A stretch of DNA of 64,000 nt from Halobacterium zhouii (GCF_021249405.1 NZ_CP089594.1:1-64000); one strand, 5' to 3'. Numbered from the stretch's first letter, positions 42,493 through 51,749 are shown. Program-made: numbers and translations. The notes: generated by a model from the letters alone, not told the origin.

Positions 42493-42684
42493 ATGTCACC
42501 GACGACACCGCGCGCGCTCCTCGACACTGAACGTGAATCGCCGGGCCGACGCCGGAACGTCGCCAGCGCTCGCCCCTCTATTGCCCGCTCCTCCGCAGCG
42601 CGACGCACCATCGCCCAGCCCTCCGGCGCTCCGTCCAGACCGTCGAACGCCACCGGCCTCGGCACGCTTGGGGTGACGGCCTGA
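42493..42684 (+). CDS. Small basic hypothetical protein coupled to acyl-CoA ligase
   Basis: A 63-aa open frame (MSPTTPRALLDTER..., Ser/Arg/Ala-rich) whose TGA overlaps the ATG of the ligase gene as TGATG. A TATA-like TTAATATA (about 42456-42463) is about 35 nt upstream, consistent with this being the first gene of the transcript. No family is recognised and the sequence is low complexity, so it may be a leader frame only. Confidence 0.35.
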   Translation: MSPTTPRALLDTERESPGRRRNVASARPSIARSSAARRTIAQPSGAPSRPSNATGLGTLGVTA

Positions 42685-44150
42685 TGTTCACCTTCCCAGC
42701 GACCCTCGACCGGGCGAAGACGTTGTTCCCAGACGCGGGCATCAGCGACGGCGACACCCACCAGAGCTACCGAGAGACGGCCCAGAACGCCGAGCGACTC
42801 GCCACCACGCTCTGCGACCGTGGTATCGGCGACGGCGACGTCGTCGCGGTCGCCGCGTGGAACACGCCCCGATTCTTCGAACTCCTGTACGCGGTCACGG
42901 GCGTCGGCGCGACCATCTACCCCGTGAACGTGAACCTGCCGCCCGAGCAGATCGCACACACCGTCGAGAAGTCGGGCGCGGAAACACTCGTGTACGGGCC
43001 GGACTTCGCGAAACTCGCGGCGCCGTTCGAGGGCGACGCGATTCCCGTCGACGACCTCGCGATGGCCGACGAACCGACCGAACTCGACGCCGACCCGGAC
43101 GACCCCGCGGTCATCCTGTTCACGTCGGGCACCACGGGGATGCCGAAAGCGGTCCGGTACACCCACGAGAAGATGGTACAGGGCGCGCTCAGCATCGCCC
43201 ACCAGCTCACGGAGTACGACTCGCCCGCGTCGTTCTCTAGTGAGGACACGCTGTTCCCGGGGATTCCGATGTACCACTTGCTCTCGTGGGGGACGACGGT
43301 GTACGCGCCGTACCTCGGCGCTGACCTCGTGCTGGCGGGCCGGTTCGACCCCGAGCAACTGGCGGACGCGGCGGCGTCCGGGGACGCGACGTGGTCGTGT
43401 CTCGTGCCGACGATGGCGACACAGGTACTCGAAACGGGCCGGGACGTCTCCGAGTTGACCGTCCTCACCGGCGGGAGCGTCGTCAAGCGCGGGCTCACCG
43501 ACCGACTGCGGGAGGCTGGGGTGTCGTTTGCGACCATCTACGGCGGCACGGACATGCTGAACGTCGGCATCACGCTCTGGACCGAACACGCCTGCGAGGA
43601 GGGCTACGAGTACGTCCGCCGGGCGACCCACCCGGCGCCCTACGTCGACGTCGAGATCGACGAGGCGACCGGCCAGGAGGGAATGGGCGAGATACTCGTG
43701 CGGTCGCCGTGGCTTCCCGACGGCTACTTCGACGCGCCCGCAGGCGAGGACGACGCGTTCGCCGACGGCTGGTTCCGCACCGGCGATCTCGGCCGGAAAC
43801 TCCCGGACGGCGGACTGACCGTTCTCGACAGGCTCACGGATGCCATCAAGAGCGGCGGCGAGTGGATCCCGACGGGTGTCCTCGAGTCGGTCATCTCGGA
43901 GGCAGACGCCGTCGAGAACGCGGCGGTGCTGGCGACGGACGACGAGGAGTGGGGCGAACGCCCGGTCGCCGTCGTCGTCGGTGACGTGACCGAGGACGGC
44001 CTGGACGCGCATCTGACGAGCGCCGCCGAGGCGGGCCGCATCGAGTCGTGGTGGGCGCCCGACGACGTCACGTTCGTCGAGGAGATGCCGCTCACGAGCA
44101 CGGGGAAGATACAGAAATCGTCACTGCGCGACGACCTGGAACTCGCATGA
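42684..44150 (+). CDS. AMP-dependent acyl-CoA synthetase
   Basis: This 488-aa member of the adenylate-forming superfamily activates a carboxylic acid with ATP and CoA. Motifs in order: phosphate loop ILFTSGTTGMPKAV (about 141), YGGTDMLNVG (about 291), GWFRTGDLGRKL (about 363), DRLTDAIKSGGEWI (about 383) and the catalytic lysine in STGKIQKS (about 475). It is slightly short for the family (about 530 aa), with a compact N-terminus. It overlaps the acyl-CoA dehydrogenase start by 4 nt. The two together suggest activation and oxidation of a medium- or long-chain acid; the chain length is unknown. Confidence 0.9.
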   Translation: MFTFPATLDRAKTLFPDAGISDGDTHQSYRETAQNAERLATTLCDRGIGDGDVVAVAAWNTPRFFELLYAVTGVGATIYPVNVNLPPEQIAHTVEKSGAETLVYGPDFAKLAAPFEGDAIPVDDLAMADEPTELDADPDDPAVILFTSGTTGMPKAVRYTHEKMVQGALSIAHQLTEYDSPASFSSEDTLFPGIPMYHLLSWGTTVYAPYLGADLVLAGRFDPEQLADAAASGDATWSCLVPTMATQVLETGRDVSELTVLTGGSVVKRGLTDRLREAGVSFATIYGGTDMLNVGITLWTEHACEEGYEYVRRATHPAPYVDVEIDEATGQEGMGEILVRSPWLPDGYFDAPAGEDDAFADGWFRTGDLGRKLPDGGLTVLDRLTDAIKSGGEWIPTGVLESVISEADAVENAAVLATDDEEWGERPVAVVVGDVTEDGLDAHLTSAAEAGRIESWWAPDDVTFVEEMPLTSTGKIQKSSLRDDLELA

Positions 44151-45925
44151 CGGGCGACGGTATCGACTACGGCGACCTGGACGAGGGCCGACACTGCAAC
44201 TACTGGGCACTCGACCCGACGCTCCAGTTCGAGGCGCGACGCGTCTACCCCACCGAGGAGTTCGAGTGGGCCGAGGACGTCCTCTCGTCGTTCGGTGACG
44301 TGCTGGGCAACCGACTGGCGGACACCGCCGACCGCATCGACGAGGCGGGCCACGAACTCCGGTCGTTCGACAAACACGGGAACCGGCTGAACGAGGTCGA
44401 GTACCACCCCTTCGTCCACGAACAGGAGCGCGTAGCGTACGAGGAGTTCGGCCTCACACACGACGCCTTCCACGCGCCGCCGGGCTGCGACGAACCCGTC
44501 GGGTTGACGCACACGCTCACGATGCAGGCGCTGCTGTCGTACGTCGACGCGGGCTTTTGCTGCCCCGTCTCGATGACCACGGGCGCCGCCATCGTCCTCG
44601 AGAAGTTCGACGACGGCAGCCTCGAGGAGTACTTCGAGGCGCTGACCGCCCGCGACGCCACCGAGCACATCGAGGGCGCGATGTTCCTCACCGAGAAACA
44701 GGGCGGGTCCGACGTCGGCGCGAACAAGGTGCGGGCCGAACGCACCGACGAGGACGACGTCTACGAACTCCACGGCGAGAAGTGGTTCTGCTCGAACATC
44801 GACGCCGAGGGCGCACTCGCGCTCGCCCGTACGCCGGACGCCCCGGACGGCGTGGAGGGTCTGTCGCTGTTCCTCGTACCGAAAACGTTGCCGGACGGCG
44901 AGGTCAACGACGCGCACTTCCGGCGGCTGAAGGACAAACTCGGCACCATCTCCGTGCCGACCGGCGAGATCGAGTTCCAGGGCGCGGAGGCGTACCTCGT
45001 CGGCGAGGAGCAGGCTGGCTTCCGGTACATGGCGGAGATGATGAACTTCGAGCGGTTGACCAACGCCACGGGCGCAGTCGGCGTGATGGGGCGCGCGCTC
45101 CTCGAGGCGAAGGTGCGCGCGGCCAACCGCGAGGCGTTCGGGAACCCTATCGAGGAGTACCCCCTGATGCGCCGGGACCTCGTCGACATGGCCGTGGACT
45201 ACGAGGCCGCGGTCGCGTTCTCCTTCGAGGCCGCTCGCTTGCTCGACGAGCGCGAGCGCGCCGGCGACGACTCGGCGGCCTACCAGTTGCTGCGGCTGTT
45301 CGTCCCCATCGCGAAGAAGACCACCGCCAGGATGGCCGTCGAGACGTCGTCCTACGCGATGGAGATTCTCGGCGGGAACGGCTACGTTCGCGAGCACACC
45401 ACCGAGCGACTGCTCCGGGACGCCCAGGTGCTTCCTATCTGGGAGGGGCCGTCGAACGTCCTCGCGCTGGACGTGCTCCGGGCGCTCGAACGCGAGAACG
45501 CCCACGAGGCACTGGTGCCATACGTCCGTGAGAAACTCGACGCCGTCGACCACCCCGAACTGACGGCCGTGGCCGACGAGGTCACCTCGCAGTTCCGAGA
45601 CCTCCAGAACACGCTCGGCGCGCTCGCGGCCGAGGACGACGACTACGCGCAGTACCACGCCAAGCGACTCGCGGACCTGATATTCGACGTCGTGACCGCC
45701 GCGCTGTTGCTCGAAGAGGCGCAGTGGCAACTCGACGAGGCGGACGACGCCCGGAAGGCGCTCGTCGCCTGGCACTTCGTGGACACGCGATTCGGGAGCG
45801 AGGACGCGTACGGTGTCGCGTCCGGCGAGCGGTTCGCGATGGACGACGACGTCTTCGCGTCCATCGTCAAGCACGCCACGGCGGAACCGGGTGTGCTGGC
45901 GGACGCCGCGCCCGCCGACGACTGA
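44147..45925 (+). CDS. Acyl-CoA dehydrogenase (AidB-like long form)
   Basis: This 592-aa protein is longer than the usual 380-aa enzymes and resembles AidB or long-form acyl-CoA dehydrogenases. Landmarks are AMFLTEKQGGSDVGANKVRA (about 183), GEKWFCSNIDAE, FERLTNATGAVGVMGRAL, ILGGNGYVREH (about 405) and LPIWEGPSNVLALD (about 425). It uses FAD to make enoyl-CoA, or acts as a DNA-protective AidB-type protein; with an acyl-CoA ligase directly upstream (ATGA overlap) a fatty-acid or branched-acid role is more likely. The C-terminal 140 residues are an acidic helical extension. Confidence 0.9.
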   Translation: MTGDGIDYGDLDEGRHCNYWALDPTLQFEARRVYPTEEFEWAEDVLSSFGDVLGNRLADTADRIDEAGHELRSFDKHGNRLNEVEYHPFVHEQERVAYEEFGLTHDAFHAPPGCDEPVGLTHTLTMQALLSYVDAGFCCPVSMTTGAAIVLEKFDDGSLEEYFEALTARDATEHIEGAMFLTEKQGGSDVGANKVRAERTDEDDVYELHGEKWFCSNIDAEGALALARTPDAPDGVEGLSLFLVPKTLPDGEVNDAHFRRLKDKLGTISVPTGEIEFQGAEAYLVGEEQAGFRYMAEMMNFERLTNATGAVGVMGRALLEAKVRAANREAFGNPIEEYPLMRRDLVDMAVDYEAAVAFSFEAARLLDERERAGDDSAAYQLLRLFVPIAKKTTARMAVETSSYAMEILGGNGYVREHTTERLLRDAQVLPIWEGPSNVLALDVLRALERENAHEALVPYVREKLDAVDHPELTAVADEVTSQFRDLQNTLGALAAEDDDYAQYHAKRLADLIFDVVTAALLLEEAQWQLDEADDARKALVAWHFVDTRFGSEDAYGVASGERFAMDDDVFASIVKHATAEPGVLADAAPADD

Positions 45926-46055
45926 AGCCCTGTCGCTTCCCGACGACTTCGGCGGCTACCGCGACGACCACCTGACTGTAGTAGAGCGCGTCGCTCCGGT
46001 CGCCGCGAGGTTCGAGCCGGTGCTGGACCTGGCCGACGAACTCGCTGTAGTTCAT
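45926..46055 (-). pseudogene. Truncated DUF2267-like gene fragment
   Basis: From ATG 46055 on the minus strand the sequence reads MNYSEFVGQVQHRLE, a close match to the DUF2267 N-terminus (M-(N/D)-Y-x-EF-x-G-x-VQHR). The following residues (PRGDRSDALYYSQVVVAVAAE) depart from the family, and the frame runs into the 3' end of the acyl-CoA dehydrogenase gene. A full DUF2267 protein is about 130 aa, so this is an N-terminal remnant. The rest of 46056-46433 has no gene. Confidence 0.45.
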
Positions 46056-46180
46056 GCCCCGAGTGTTCGGTCTGCAGCGCCGTACAGGCACCCCGGCGTT
46101 CGCTCGGACCGGAGCGTCGCTCGACGAAACTCCGTACGTCTGAGAGCGCGTTCGAGCGAGCGAACACGCCGGAACCGGCG

Positions 46181-46206
46181 GGTTACTGCGGACGCACTGG
46201 GGGTCC
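46181..46206 (+). repeat. Isolated origin-recognition-like repeat
   Basis: GGTTACTGCGGACGCACTGG followed by GGGTCC. It shares TTACTGCGGACG exactly with copies at 5551, 5603 and 38887 but lies 40 kb from the orc1/cdc6 locus, beside a truncated gene. Confidence 0.6.
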
Positions 46207-46352
46207 GGTTGCGCAGGCGGCGCCGACGGCGCAACCGCCGGTTCTGACGGAACTCCGGGCGCTCCCGCCGCTGCTGCTGAAATCTTGGGCGGCATCGCCG
46301 GTGTGACACAACGACTTTCCCTCTGAAGCCCTTCCAATCACACGAAGTGACG

Positions 46353-46410
46353 TTTGTGTGACTGGAGTAGACGCGACGCTTGCGTGACTGGAGTACTGGT
46401 GCGTGACTGT
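46353..46410. repeat. Direct repeat with 26-bp period
   Basis: TGTGACTGGAGTA / GCGTGACTGGAGTA at about 46357 and 46382, with a partial third GCGTGACTG at about 46401. It lies just upstream of the second Nramp-like gene, so these could be operator copies rather than slippage products. Confidence 0.5.
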
Positions 46411-46433
46411 GCCATCGTCGTTTTCAACTAGCT

Positions 46434-47708
46434 ATGAGTGTCGGACGGATCACGGACGACGTATCGATTCCCTCGGTCTCGGAGTTCTTCCAGAGGTACG
46501 GGCTCGCGCTCGTGATGGTCGCGAGCTACTTCGGGTCGGGGTCAGTGTTCATCGCAAGCTCCGCCGGCGTCAGGTACGGCTACACGCTGCTCTGGGCCGT
46601 CGTCGGCGCTGTCCTGCTGGGATTCATGGCCCAGGACATGAGCGCTCGCCTGGGCATCCACGGCGACTCGCTCGCGGAATTCGCCCGGGAGAAACTCGGA
46701 TCGACGATCGCGACCGCCGTGGTGGTGTTGCTCTCGGTCGGCTGCGTGGCGTGGACGCTCGAACTCACCGCCGCCGTCGGCCGGGGCGTCGTCGTCCTCC
46801 TCGACCTCCAGGCCATCGGCTGGCAGCCTTTCGCGTATCTGACGGGGCTCGCCGCGATGGTCGTCGGCATCCTCGGCTACGACGCCGTCGAGAAGCTCAT
46901 GGTCGCGATGATGTTCGTCCTCCTGCTCGCGTACGTCCTCGTCGCGGGGGCAAGCAGCCCGGACCTCGCCGCCGTCGCGTCCGGCTTCGTCCCGTCGTTC
47001 GCATCGGCGGGGTCGGTGACGCTCGCGGTGAGCATCCTCGGGACGACCGCGCTCTGGCCGAACTTCTTCCTCGAGTCACAGCTCGTCGAGGAGAAGGGCT
47101 GGACCGACCGAGCGGACATCCCCACGATGCGGCGCGACCTCGCCATCGGCTACGCCGTCGGCGGCATCACCACGATCGCCATCGTCGTGGCCGCCGCCGC
47201 GGTGCTCCGGCCGGCGGGCTACGAACAGCTCCAGACCTTCCTCACGCCGGGCCGGGCGCTCGCGTCCATCCTCGGTGAGTGGGCGATGGTCGTCTTCCTC
47301 ATCGGTACGCTCGCCGCCGCGTTCAACAGCATCATCCCCATCATGTGGGCGCCCGCGCACATGATCCCGACCGCCATGGGGGACTCGTACGCGGACAGCA
47401 CGCGCGTGTTCCGCCTCGTCTACGTCGTTGGCGTCGCGCTCGGCAGCCTCTCGCCACTCGTCCACCAGTACCTCGGGCTGAGCGTCATCGACATGATAAT
47501 CCTCTTCCCGGCGTACAACGGCGTCGTCGGGCTGCCCATCACCGCCCTGTTGTTGTTCTGGGCCGTCAACGACAGCGACGTGATGGGCGAGTACACGAAC
47601 GGCTGGAAACTGAACCTCCTCAACAGTGCGCTCATCCTGCTGGCGGTCTACTCCGCGTGGACCGCCGGACAGGCCGTCATCAACGCCATCCTCACGGGTG
47701 GGTTCTGA
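46434..47708 (+). CDS. Second Nramp-fold transporter
   Basis: This 424-aa protein has about 11 helices and an Nramp/SLC11 architecture. Helix 1 reads VASYFGSGSVFIASSAGVRY (no DPGN) and helix 6 reads GTTALWPNFFLESQLVEEKG, where Pro-Asn-Phe sits in place of Pro-His. As with the 33201 protein, the metal-ligand residues of true Mn/Fe transporters are missing. It is followed after 4 bp by a TauE/SafE-like gene, so the two transporters are probably co-transcribed. The substrate is unknown. Direct repeats lie just upstream. Confidence 0.85.
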   Translation: MSVGRITDDVSIPSVSEFFQRYGLALVMVASYFGSGSVFIASSAGVRYGYTLLWAVVGAVLLGFMAQDMSARLGIHGDSLAEFAREKLGSTIATAVVVLLSVGCVAWTLELTAAVGRGVVVLLDLQAIGWQPFAYLTGLAAMVVGILGYDAVEKLMVAMMFVLLLAYVLVAGASSPDLAAVASGFVPSFASAGSVTLAVSILGTTALWPNFFLESQLVEEKGWTDRADIPTMRRDLAIGYAVGGITTIAIVVAAAAVLRPAGYEQLQTFLTPGRALASILGEWAMVVFLIGTLAAAFNSIIPIMWAPAHMIPTAMGDSYADSTRVFRLVYVVGVALGSLSPLVHQYLGLSVIDMIILFPAYNGVVGLPITALLLFWAVNDSDVMGEYTNGWKLNLLNSALILLAVYSAWTAGQAVINAILTGGF

Positions 47709-47712
47709 ACCG

Positions 47713-48489
47713 ATGCTCGCCGGCGTTCCCACCCCCACGCTCGCGCTGCTCGTCGTGCTCTCGCTGTTCGCCGGCGCCGGCATCACGGCCGTCGGTCCGG
47801 GCGGCGTCTTCATCACCATCGCGCTCGTCGCGCTGACCGACCTGCCGCCGCCGGTCGTCGTCGGCACGGCGAGCGCGACGTTCGTCGCGACCGGTCTCGT
47901 CGGAACGGAGAGCTACCGCCGCTCGGGCGAACTCGACTCGCGCGCGGGCCAGTGGACGGCGGCCGTCTTGAGTCTCACGGGCCTCGTGGGCGCGCTCGTC
48001 GGCGTCCGCCTGAACGCGCTGGTCGACGCGGCGACGTTCAGCGTCCTGCTCGGCGTGTTCGTCTCGCTGACGGGCGTCCTCGTCTACTACCGTACCCGTC
48101 ACGCGTCGGTCGAGGATGACTACGACGCGACCACGGTCCGCGGCACGCTCGGCGTCGCCGGCATCGGCGGGTTCGTCGGCGTCTCGGGTGGATTGCTCGG
48201 CGTCGGCGGCCCGGTTCTCGCCGTCCCGCTGCTGGTGGCCGTCGGCGTGCCGATGCTCGTCGCGGTGGGCGTCGCGCAGGTGCAGTCGGTGTTCGTCGCC
48301 GCGTTCGCGACAGCCGGCTACCTCGCCCAGGGCGCTGTCTCCTGGCCGCTCGTCGTCGCCATCGGCGTCCCCGAGATCGTCGGCGTCGTCGCCGGCTGGA
48401 GGGTCGCGCAGTCGGTCGACTCACAGCGACTCACCCGAGCGCTCGCTGTGCTGTTGCTCGTTCTCGGCCCGTACATCGTGCTCCGGTAA
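47713..48489 (+). CDS. TauE/SafE family anion permease
   Basis: This 258-aa protein has about eight helices in two repeats. The family glycine-rich motifs are AGAGITAVGPGGVFITIAL (about 22-40) and VSGGLLGVGGPVLAVPLLV (about 157-175). TauE/SafE proteins move sulfite, sulfoacetate or other organosulfur anions. It begins 4 bp after the Nramp-like stop. A second TauE/SafE gene lies in the sulfur cluster at 56604. Confidence 0.88.
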   Translation: MLAGVPTPTLALLVVLSLFAGAGITAVGPGGVFITIALVALTDLPPPVVVGTASATFVATGLVGTESYRRSGELDSRAGQWTAAVLSLTGLVGALVGVRLNALVDAATFSVLLGVFVSLTGVLVYYRTRHASVEDDYDATTVRGTLGVAGIGGFVGVSGGLLGVGGPVLAVPLLVAVGVPMLVAVGVAQVQSVFVAAFATAGYLAQGAVSWPLVVAIGVPEIVGVVAGWRVAQSVDSQRLTRALAVLLLVLGPYIVLR

Positions 48490-48630
48490 ACTCCGCGTCG
48501 CTCGCGACCGACCAGCCGGGGCCCCGGGCGCCCCGGACCGCGAGCACTCGTTCCTGGCTGGGGGTGGATGCGCCCCGTCATCAGCGGGCACCACCCCAAG
48601 GCAGTTCTCGGTCGCGTGAGACGTACGAGT

Positions 48631-50292
48631 ATGGAGCCATCGCGTGATCGGTACGACGCGGTCATCGTTGGCGCGGGGCACAACGGACTGACGGCGGCGC
48701 TTGTTCTCGCGAGCGAGGGCTGGACGCCGCTGGTGGTGGAGCGAAACGAGAAGATCGGCGGAGCGCTGCGGAGCGACGAACTCACCGAGGATGGGTACGT
48801 ACACGACACGTTCTCGACGAACCAGAACCTCTTCCTGGACTCCGCGGTGTTCGAGGAGTTCGGCGACCGGCTACGGGAGCACGGGCTGGCGTTCTCCACG
48901 TCCGCGAAACCGTTCGCGAACGTCTTCCCCGACGGAGACGCGCTCCGGGTCTACCAGGACGCGGAGCGGACGCGCGAGGAACTCGCGGCCCACAGTGCGG
49001 CGGACGCCGCGGGGTGGGAGACGCTCCGCGGGGAGTTCGATCGGTTCGAGCGGACGTTCCTGCCGCTGTACGGGACCGAACTCCCGTCCGTCGAGGCCGG
49101 GCGGCAGCTCGCGTCGGCGTTGCGGTCCGAGGGGGTCCGGGGACTCACGGAACTCGCACAGATTCCGCTGAGTTCGACGCGAGAACTCGGTGACGCGTAC
49201 TTCGAGACGCCGGAAGCGAAGGCGTTGATGGCGTGCTGGGGGATGCACATCGATTTCGGTCCGGAGGTGTCCGGCGGCGGGATGTTCCCGTTCCTCGAAT
49301 CGTTCGGCGCGCTCGAACACGGCATCAGCGTCACGACCGGTGGGGCGTCCCACCTCGTGGAGGCGCTCGCCGACGTGCTGCGCGAGGAGGGCGGCGAGGT
49401 GGTCACCGGCACCGAAGTCACGTCGGTGCTCACCGCGGACGACCGCGCCGTCGGCGTCCGACTCGACTCCGGCGAGACCGTCCACGCGGACCGCGCCGTC
49501 GTCGGCAACGTCACGCCGACGGTGCTCTTCGAGAACCTCCTCGAACACCACGACTTCTCCGACTCGTTCGAATCGAAGGTGGACCGCTACGAGTACGGCC
49601 CCGGGACGATGATGGTGCACCTCGCGCTCGACGACCTCCCGGACTGGGACGCCGCGGCCGACCTCGACGAGTTCGCGTACGTCCACATCGCGCCGTACGT
49701 CGAGGATCTCTCGGCGACGTACCGGGACGCGCGGAACGGCTACATCCCGGAGAGCCCCATGCTCGTCGTCGGGCAGACGACAGCCGTGGACGACTCACGG
49801 ACGCCGGACGACGGCGACATCCTCTGGGTGCAGGTGCGCGCGCTGCCGAGCGAGATCCGCGGGGACGCCGCGGGCGACATCGACGCGACGGACTGGGACG
49901 AAGCGAAGGACCCGGTTGCTGACCGCGTAATCGGGAAACTCTCGGAGTACGCGCCCGAAATCCGGGAACTGATCCGGGACCGGACGGTGCTCTCACCCGC
50001 CGACCTCGAGGCCGAGAACCCGAACCTCGTCGGCGGAGACTCCGTCGCGGGCAGCCACCACCTCCGACAGAACTTCCTCTGGCGGCCGTTCCCCGGGTGG
50101 TCGCGGTACGAGATGCCCCTCGACGGCCTCTACATGTGCGGCGCGGCGACCTGGCCCGGAGCGGGGAACAACGCCGCGTCGGGCTACCTCGCGGCGAAAC
50201 ACGTGCTCCGCCCGAGCGCGCCGGCCCGACTCGCGAACGCCACCGAGGAGTACGCCGGCCTCGCGAGGACCTGGCTACGCCGCAATTTCTAG
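48631..50292 (+). CDS. Phytoene desaturase-like FAD-dependent oxidoreductase
   Basis: This 553-aa flavoprotein begins with the dinucleotide-binding motif DAVIVGAGHNGLTAALVLASEG (residues 9-30). It continues with VVERNEKIGGALRS, the mid motif GGASHLVEALADVLREEGGEV (about 250), and the C-terminal FAD motif GLYMCGAATWPGAGNNAASG (about 510-529). The family (CrtI/PYROXD2-type) includes carotenoid desaturases and retinol saturases. The long linker and terminal ATWPGAGNN resemble the PYROXD2 branch more than CrtI, so a carotenoid role is uncertain. An in-frame start at 48568 exists, but 48631 is the natural N-terminus. Confidence 0.85.
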   Translation: MEPSRDRYDAVIVGAGHNGLTAALVLASEGWTPLVVERNEKIGGALRSDELTEDGYVHDTFSTNQNLFLDSAVFEEFGDRLREHGLAFSTSAKPFANVFPDGDALRVYQDAERTREELAAHSAADAAGWETLRGEFDRFERTFLPLYGTELPSVEAGRQLASALRSEGVRGLTELAQIPLSSTRELGDAYFETPEAKALMACWGMHIDFGPEVSGGGMFPFLESFGALEHGISVTTGGASHLVEALADVLREEGGEVVTGTEVTSVLTADDRAVGVRLDSGETVHADRAVVGNVTPTVLFENLLEHHDFSDSFESKVDRYEYGPGTMMVHLALDDLPDWDAAADLDEFAYVHIAPYVEDLSATYRDARNGYIPESPMLVVGQTTAVDDSRTPDDGDILWVQVRALPSEIRGDAAGDIDATDWDEAKDPVADRVIGKLSEYAPEIRELIRDRTVLSPADLEAENPNLVGGDSVAGSHHLRQNFLWRPFPGWSRYEMPLDGLYMCGAATWPGAGNNAASGYLAAKHVLRPSAPARLANATEEYAGLARTWLRRNF

Positions 50293-50496
50293 GCCCTCAC
50301 GGAGGGGACCCCGCTGAAAATCCGCGCCGTCCGTACGAACCGGTGGCGTCGGATGCGAACCAACGTTGTTGACCGCCCAACCGGTGGCGCTCGGTGGGCG
50401 TCGAGACGCCTGGCGCGTCGAGAAAGCAACACGCTCTGTTCGCCAGTCGTCAGGGAGACCAAACGACCTAACGTTCCTGTCACCGAAACAGTCGGT

Positions 50497-50769
50497 ATGG
50501 CCGCCGAGAGCGACGACACCCGCGTGTGGCTCGTCGAGCGGGGGTACAACAACCGCGACCTCATCATCCTGAAGTACGCGACCCTCGACGGCGAGCGGGT
50601 CTTCCGCCGCGAACTCGCCGCCCAGGCGGTCGACGTGGACACGGTCACCGCCGCGCGGGACGTCTCGACAGACAACCTGGAGGTCGTCGACGATCCGGAC
50701 CTCCAGGACCGATACGCGTCGGAGGCCACTCGCATGCGCGACGAGCACGACCCCGAGAACACTGTGTGA
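50497..50769 (+). CDS. Small haloarchaeal DUF protein
   Basis: This 90-aa acidic protein begins MAAESDDTRVWLVERGYNNR and contains LIILKYATLDGERVFRREL and a helical tail. It looks like a conserved single-domain haloarchaeal protein. No function or catalytic motif is recognised. It is 200 bp after the flavoprotein on the same strand. Confidence 0.65.
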   Translation: MAAESDDTRVWLVERGYNNRDLIILKYATLDGERVFRRELAAQAVDVDTVTAARDVSTDNLEVVDDPDLQDRYASEATRMRDEHDPENTV

Positions 50770-51089
50770 CTGGCGAGACCGTCGGCTCCGATTGTCCCGA
50801 CGATAGCGAGGGCGCGTCCGCGCAAACGGTGGGCGGTTACCGCTACCCGGGGCGGTGAACCGCGCCCACTATCGTGCCCACCATACACAATACCTGCCTC
50901 GTTGAACCCAGAAAGTTACCATCGGATCTGTAGGTCTGACCGAGTTGAAACTCCCCCATAGACTATAGTAAGCTCTCTACTGGGGATTCTGGTGCATCGG
51001 GACTTCGCGACTGATGGAGATGCACGTTCAAAACGGGCAGTAGGATTGTACGCCAACGGCCTTATTGCTCTCCGAGGCGAACCCAACCC
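50770..51089. other. Intergenic region
   Basis: 320 bp without a convincing gene. A GC-rich inverted repeat (GGGCGGTTACCGC...GGCGGTGAACCGCGCCC) lies at about 50831-50872, possibly a terminator of the preceding gene. The AT-richer part 50940-51060 contains the promoter of the blue copper gene. Confidence 0.4.
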
Positions 51090-51749
51090 ATGTCCGAGCG
51101 AACCTCGATGACGCGTCGAGCAGTTCTGTCCGGGGCCGCGGGCGCTGCGGCCGTGACGACAGTGCCCGTGGTCTCCGCCCAGGACGGCGGCCCCGACTAC
51201 GGTGGCTGGTTCGACGGCGTCAGCAACTTCAAGGGTACTGCTGACTACACCGGCCAGTCCGAGGTCACCGTCTGGGTCGGCGCACAGGGCAACGGCGGCT
51301 ACTTCGCGTTCTCGCCGCCCGCCATCCGCGTCGACCCCGGCGCAACGGTCACCTGGACGTGGACCGGTGAGGGCGGCAGCCACAACGTGGTCGCTCAGGA
51401 CGACGCGTACCGGAGCGAGCTGTCGAGTGAGGAGGGGCACACGTTCACCCACACGTTCGAGGGGTCGGGCGACGGCGTCTCCATCTCGAAGTACTTCTGT
51501 GTGCCTCACCGCTCGCTCGGCATGAAGGGCGCCGTGGTCGTCGGCGGGTCCGGCGGTCTCGACCCGGGCAGTTACGATACGCCGTCTACGGGCGCCGGGG
51601 GAGGCGGCAGTGAAAGCGGTGGTGGCGGTGGTGGGTTCTCCATCGGCGCACTGTCCATCGTGGGCACGCTGCTCGTTGGACTGCTCTCCCCGCTGTTCTT
51701 CGCGATCTTCCTGTTGTTCCAGGACTCCGAAGAAGAATCGGCGACGTAA
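51090..51749 (+). CDS. Halocyanin-like blue copper protein, membrane-anchored
   Basis: This 219-aa protein has a Tat signal (MSMTRRAVLSGAAG-type, residues 7-20, Arg9-Arg10) and a plastocyanin-like domain. The copper ligands are visible: His98 (GSHNVV), Cys137 and His140 (YFCVPH) and Met145 (GMKG). A Gly/Ser-rich linker leads to a C-terminal membrane helix (about 185-210), so the domain faces outside. It is a predicted electron carrier for the respiratory chain. The orphan cytochrome b at 41621 is not adjacent. Confidence 0.92.
   Translation: MSERTSMTRRAVLSGAAGAAAVTTVPVVSAQDGGPDYGGWFDGVSNFKGTADYTGQSEVTVWVGAQGNGGYFAFSPPAIRVDPGATVTWTWTGEGGSHNVVAQDDAYRSELSSEEGHTFTHTFEGSGDGVSISKYFCVPHRSLGMKGAVVVGGSGGLDPGSYDTPSTGAGGGGSESGGGGGGFSIGALSIVGTLLVGLLSPLFFAIFLLFQDSEEESAT

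Noticed and set aside
50940..51060. Possible mobile-element remnant before the blue copper gene
   Set aside because: A vaguely IS-like AT-rich stretch, but no inverted terminal repeats or transposase-like reading could be supported.
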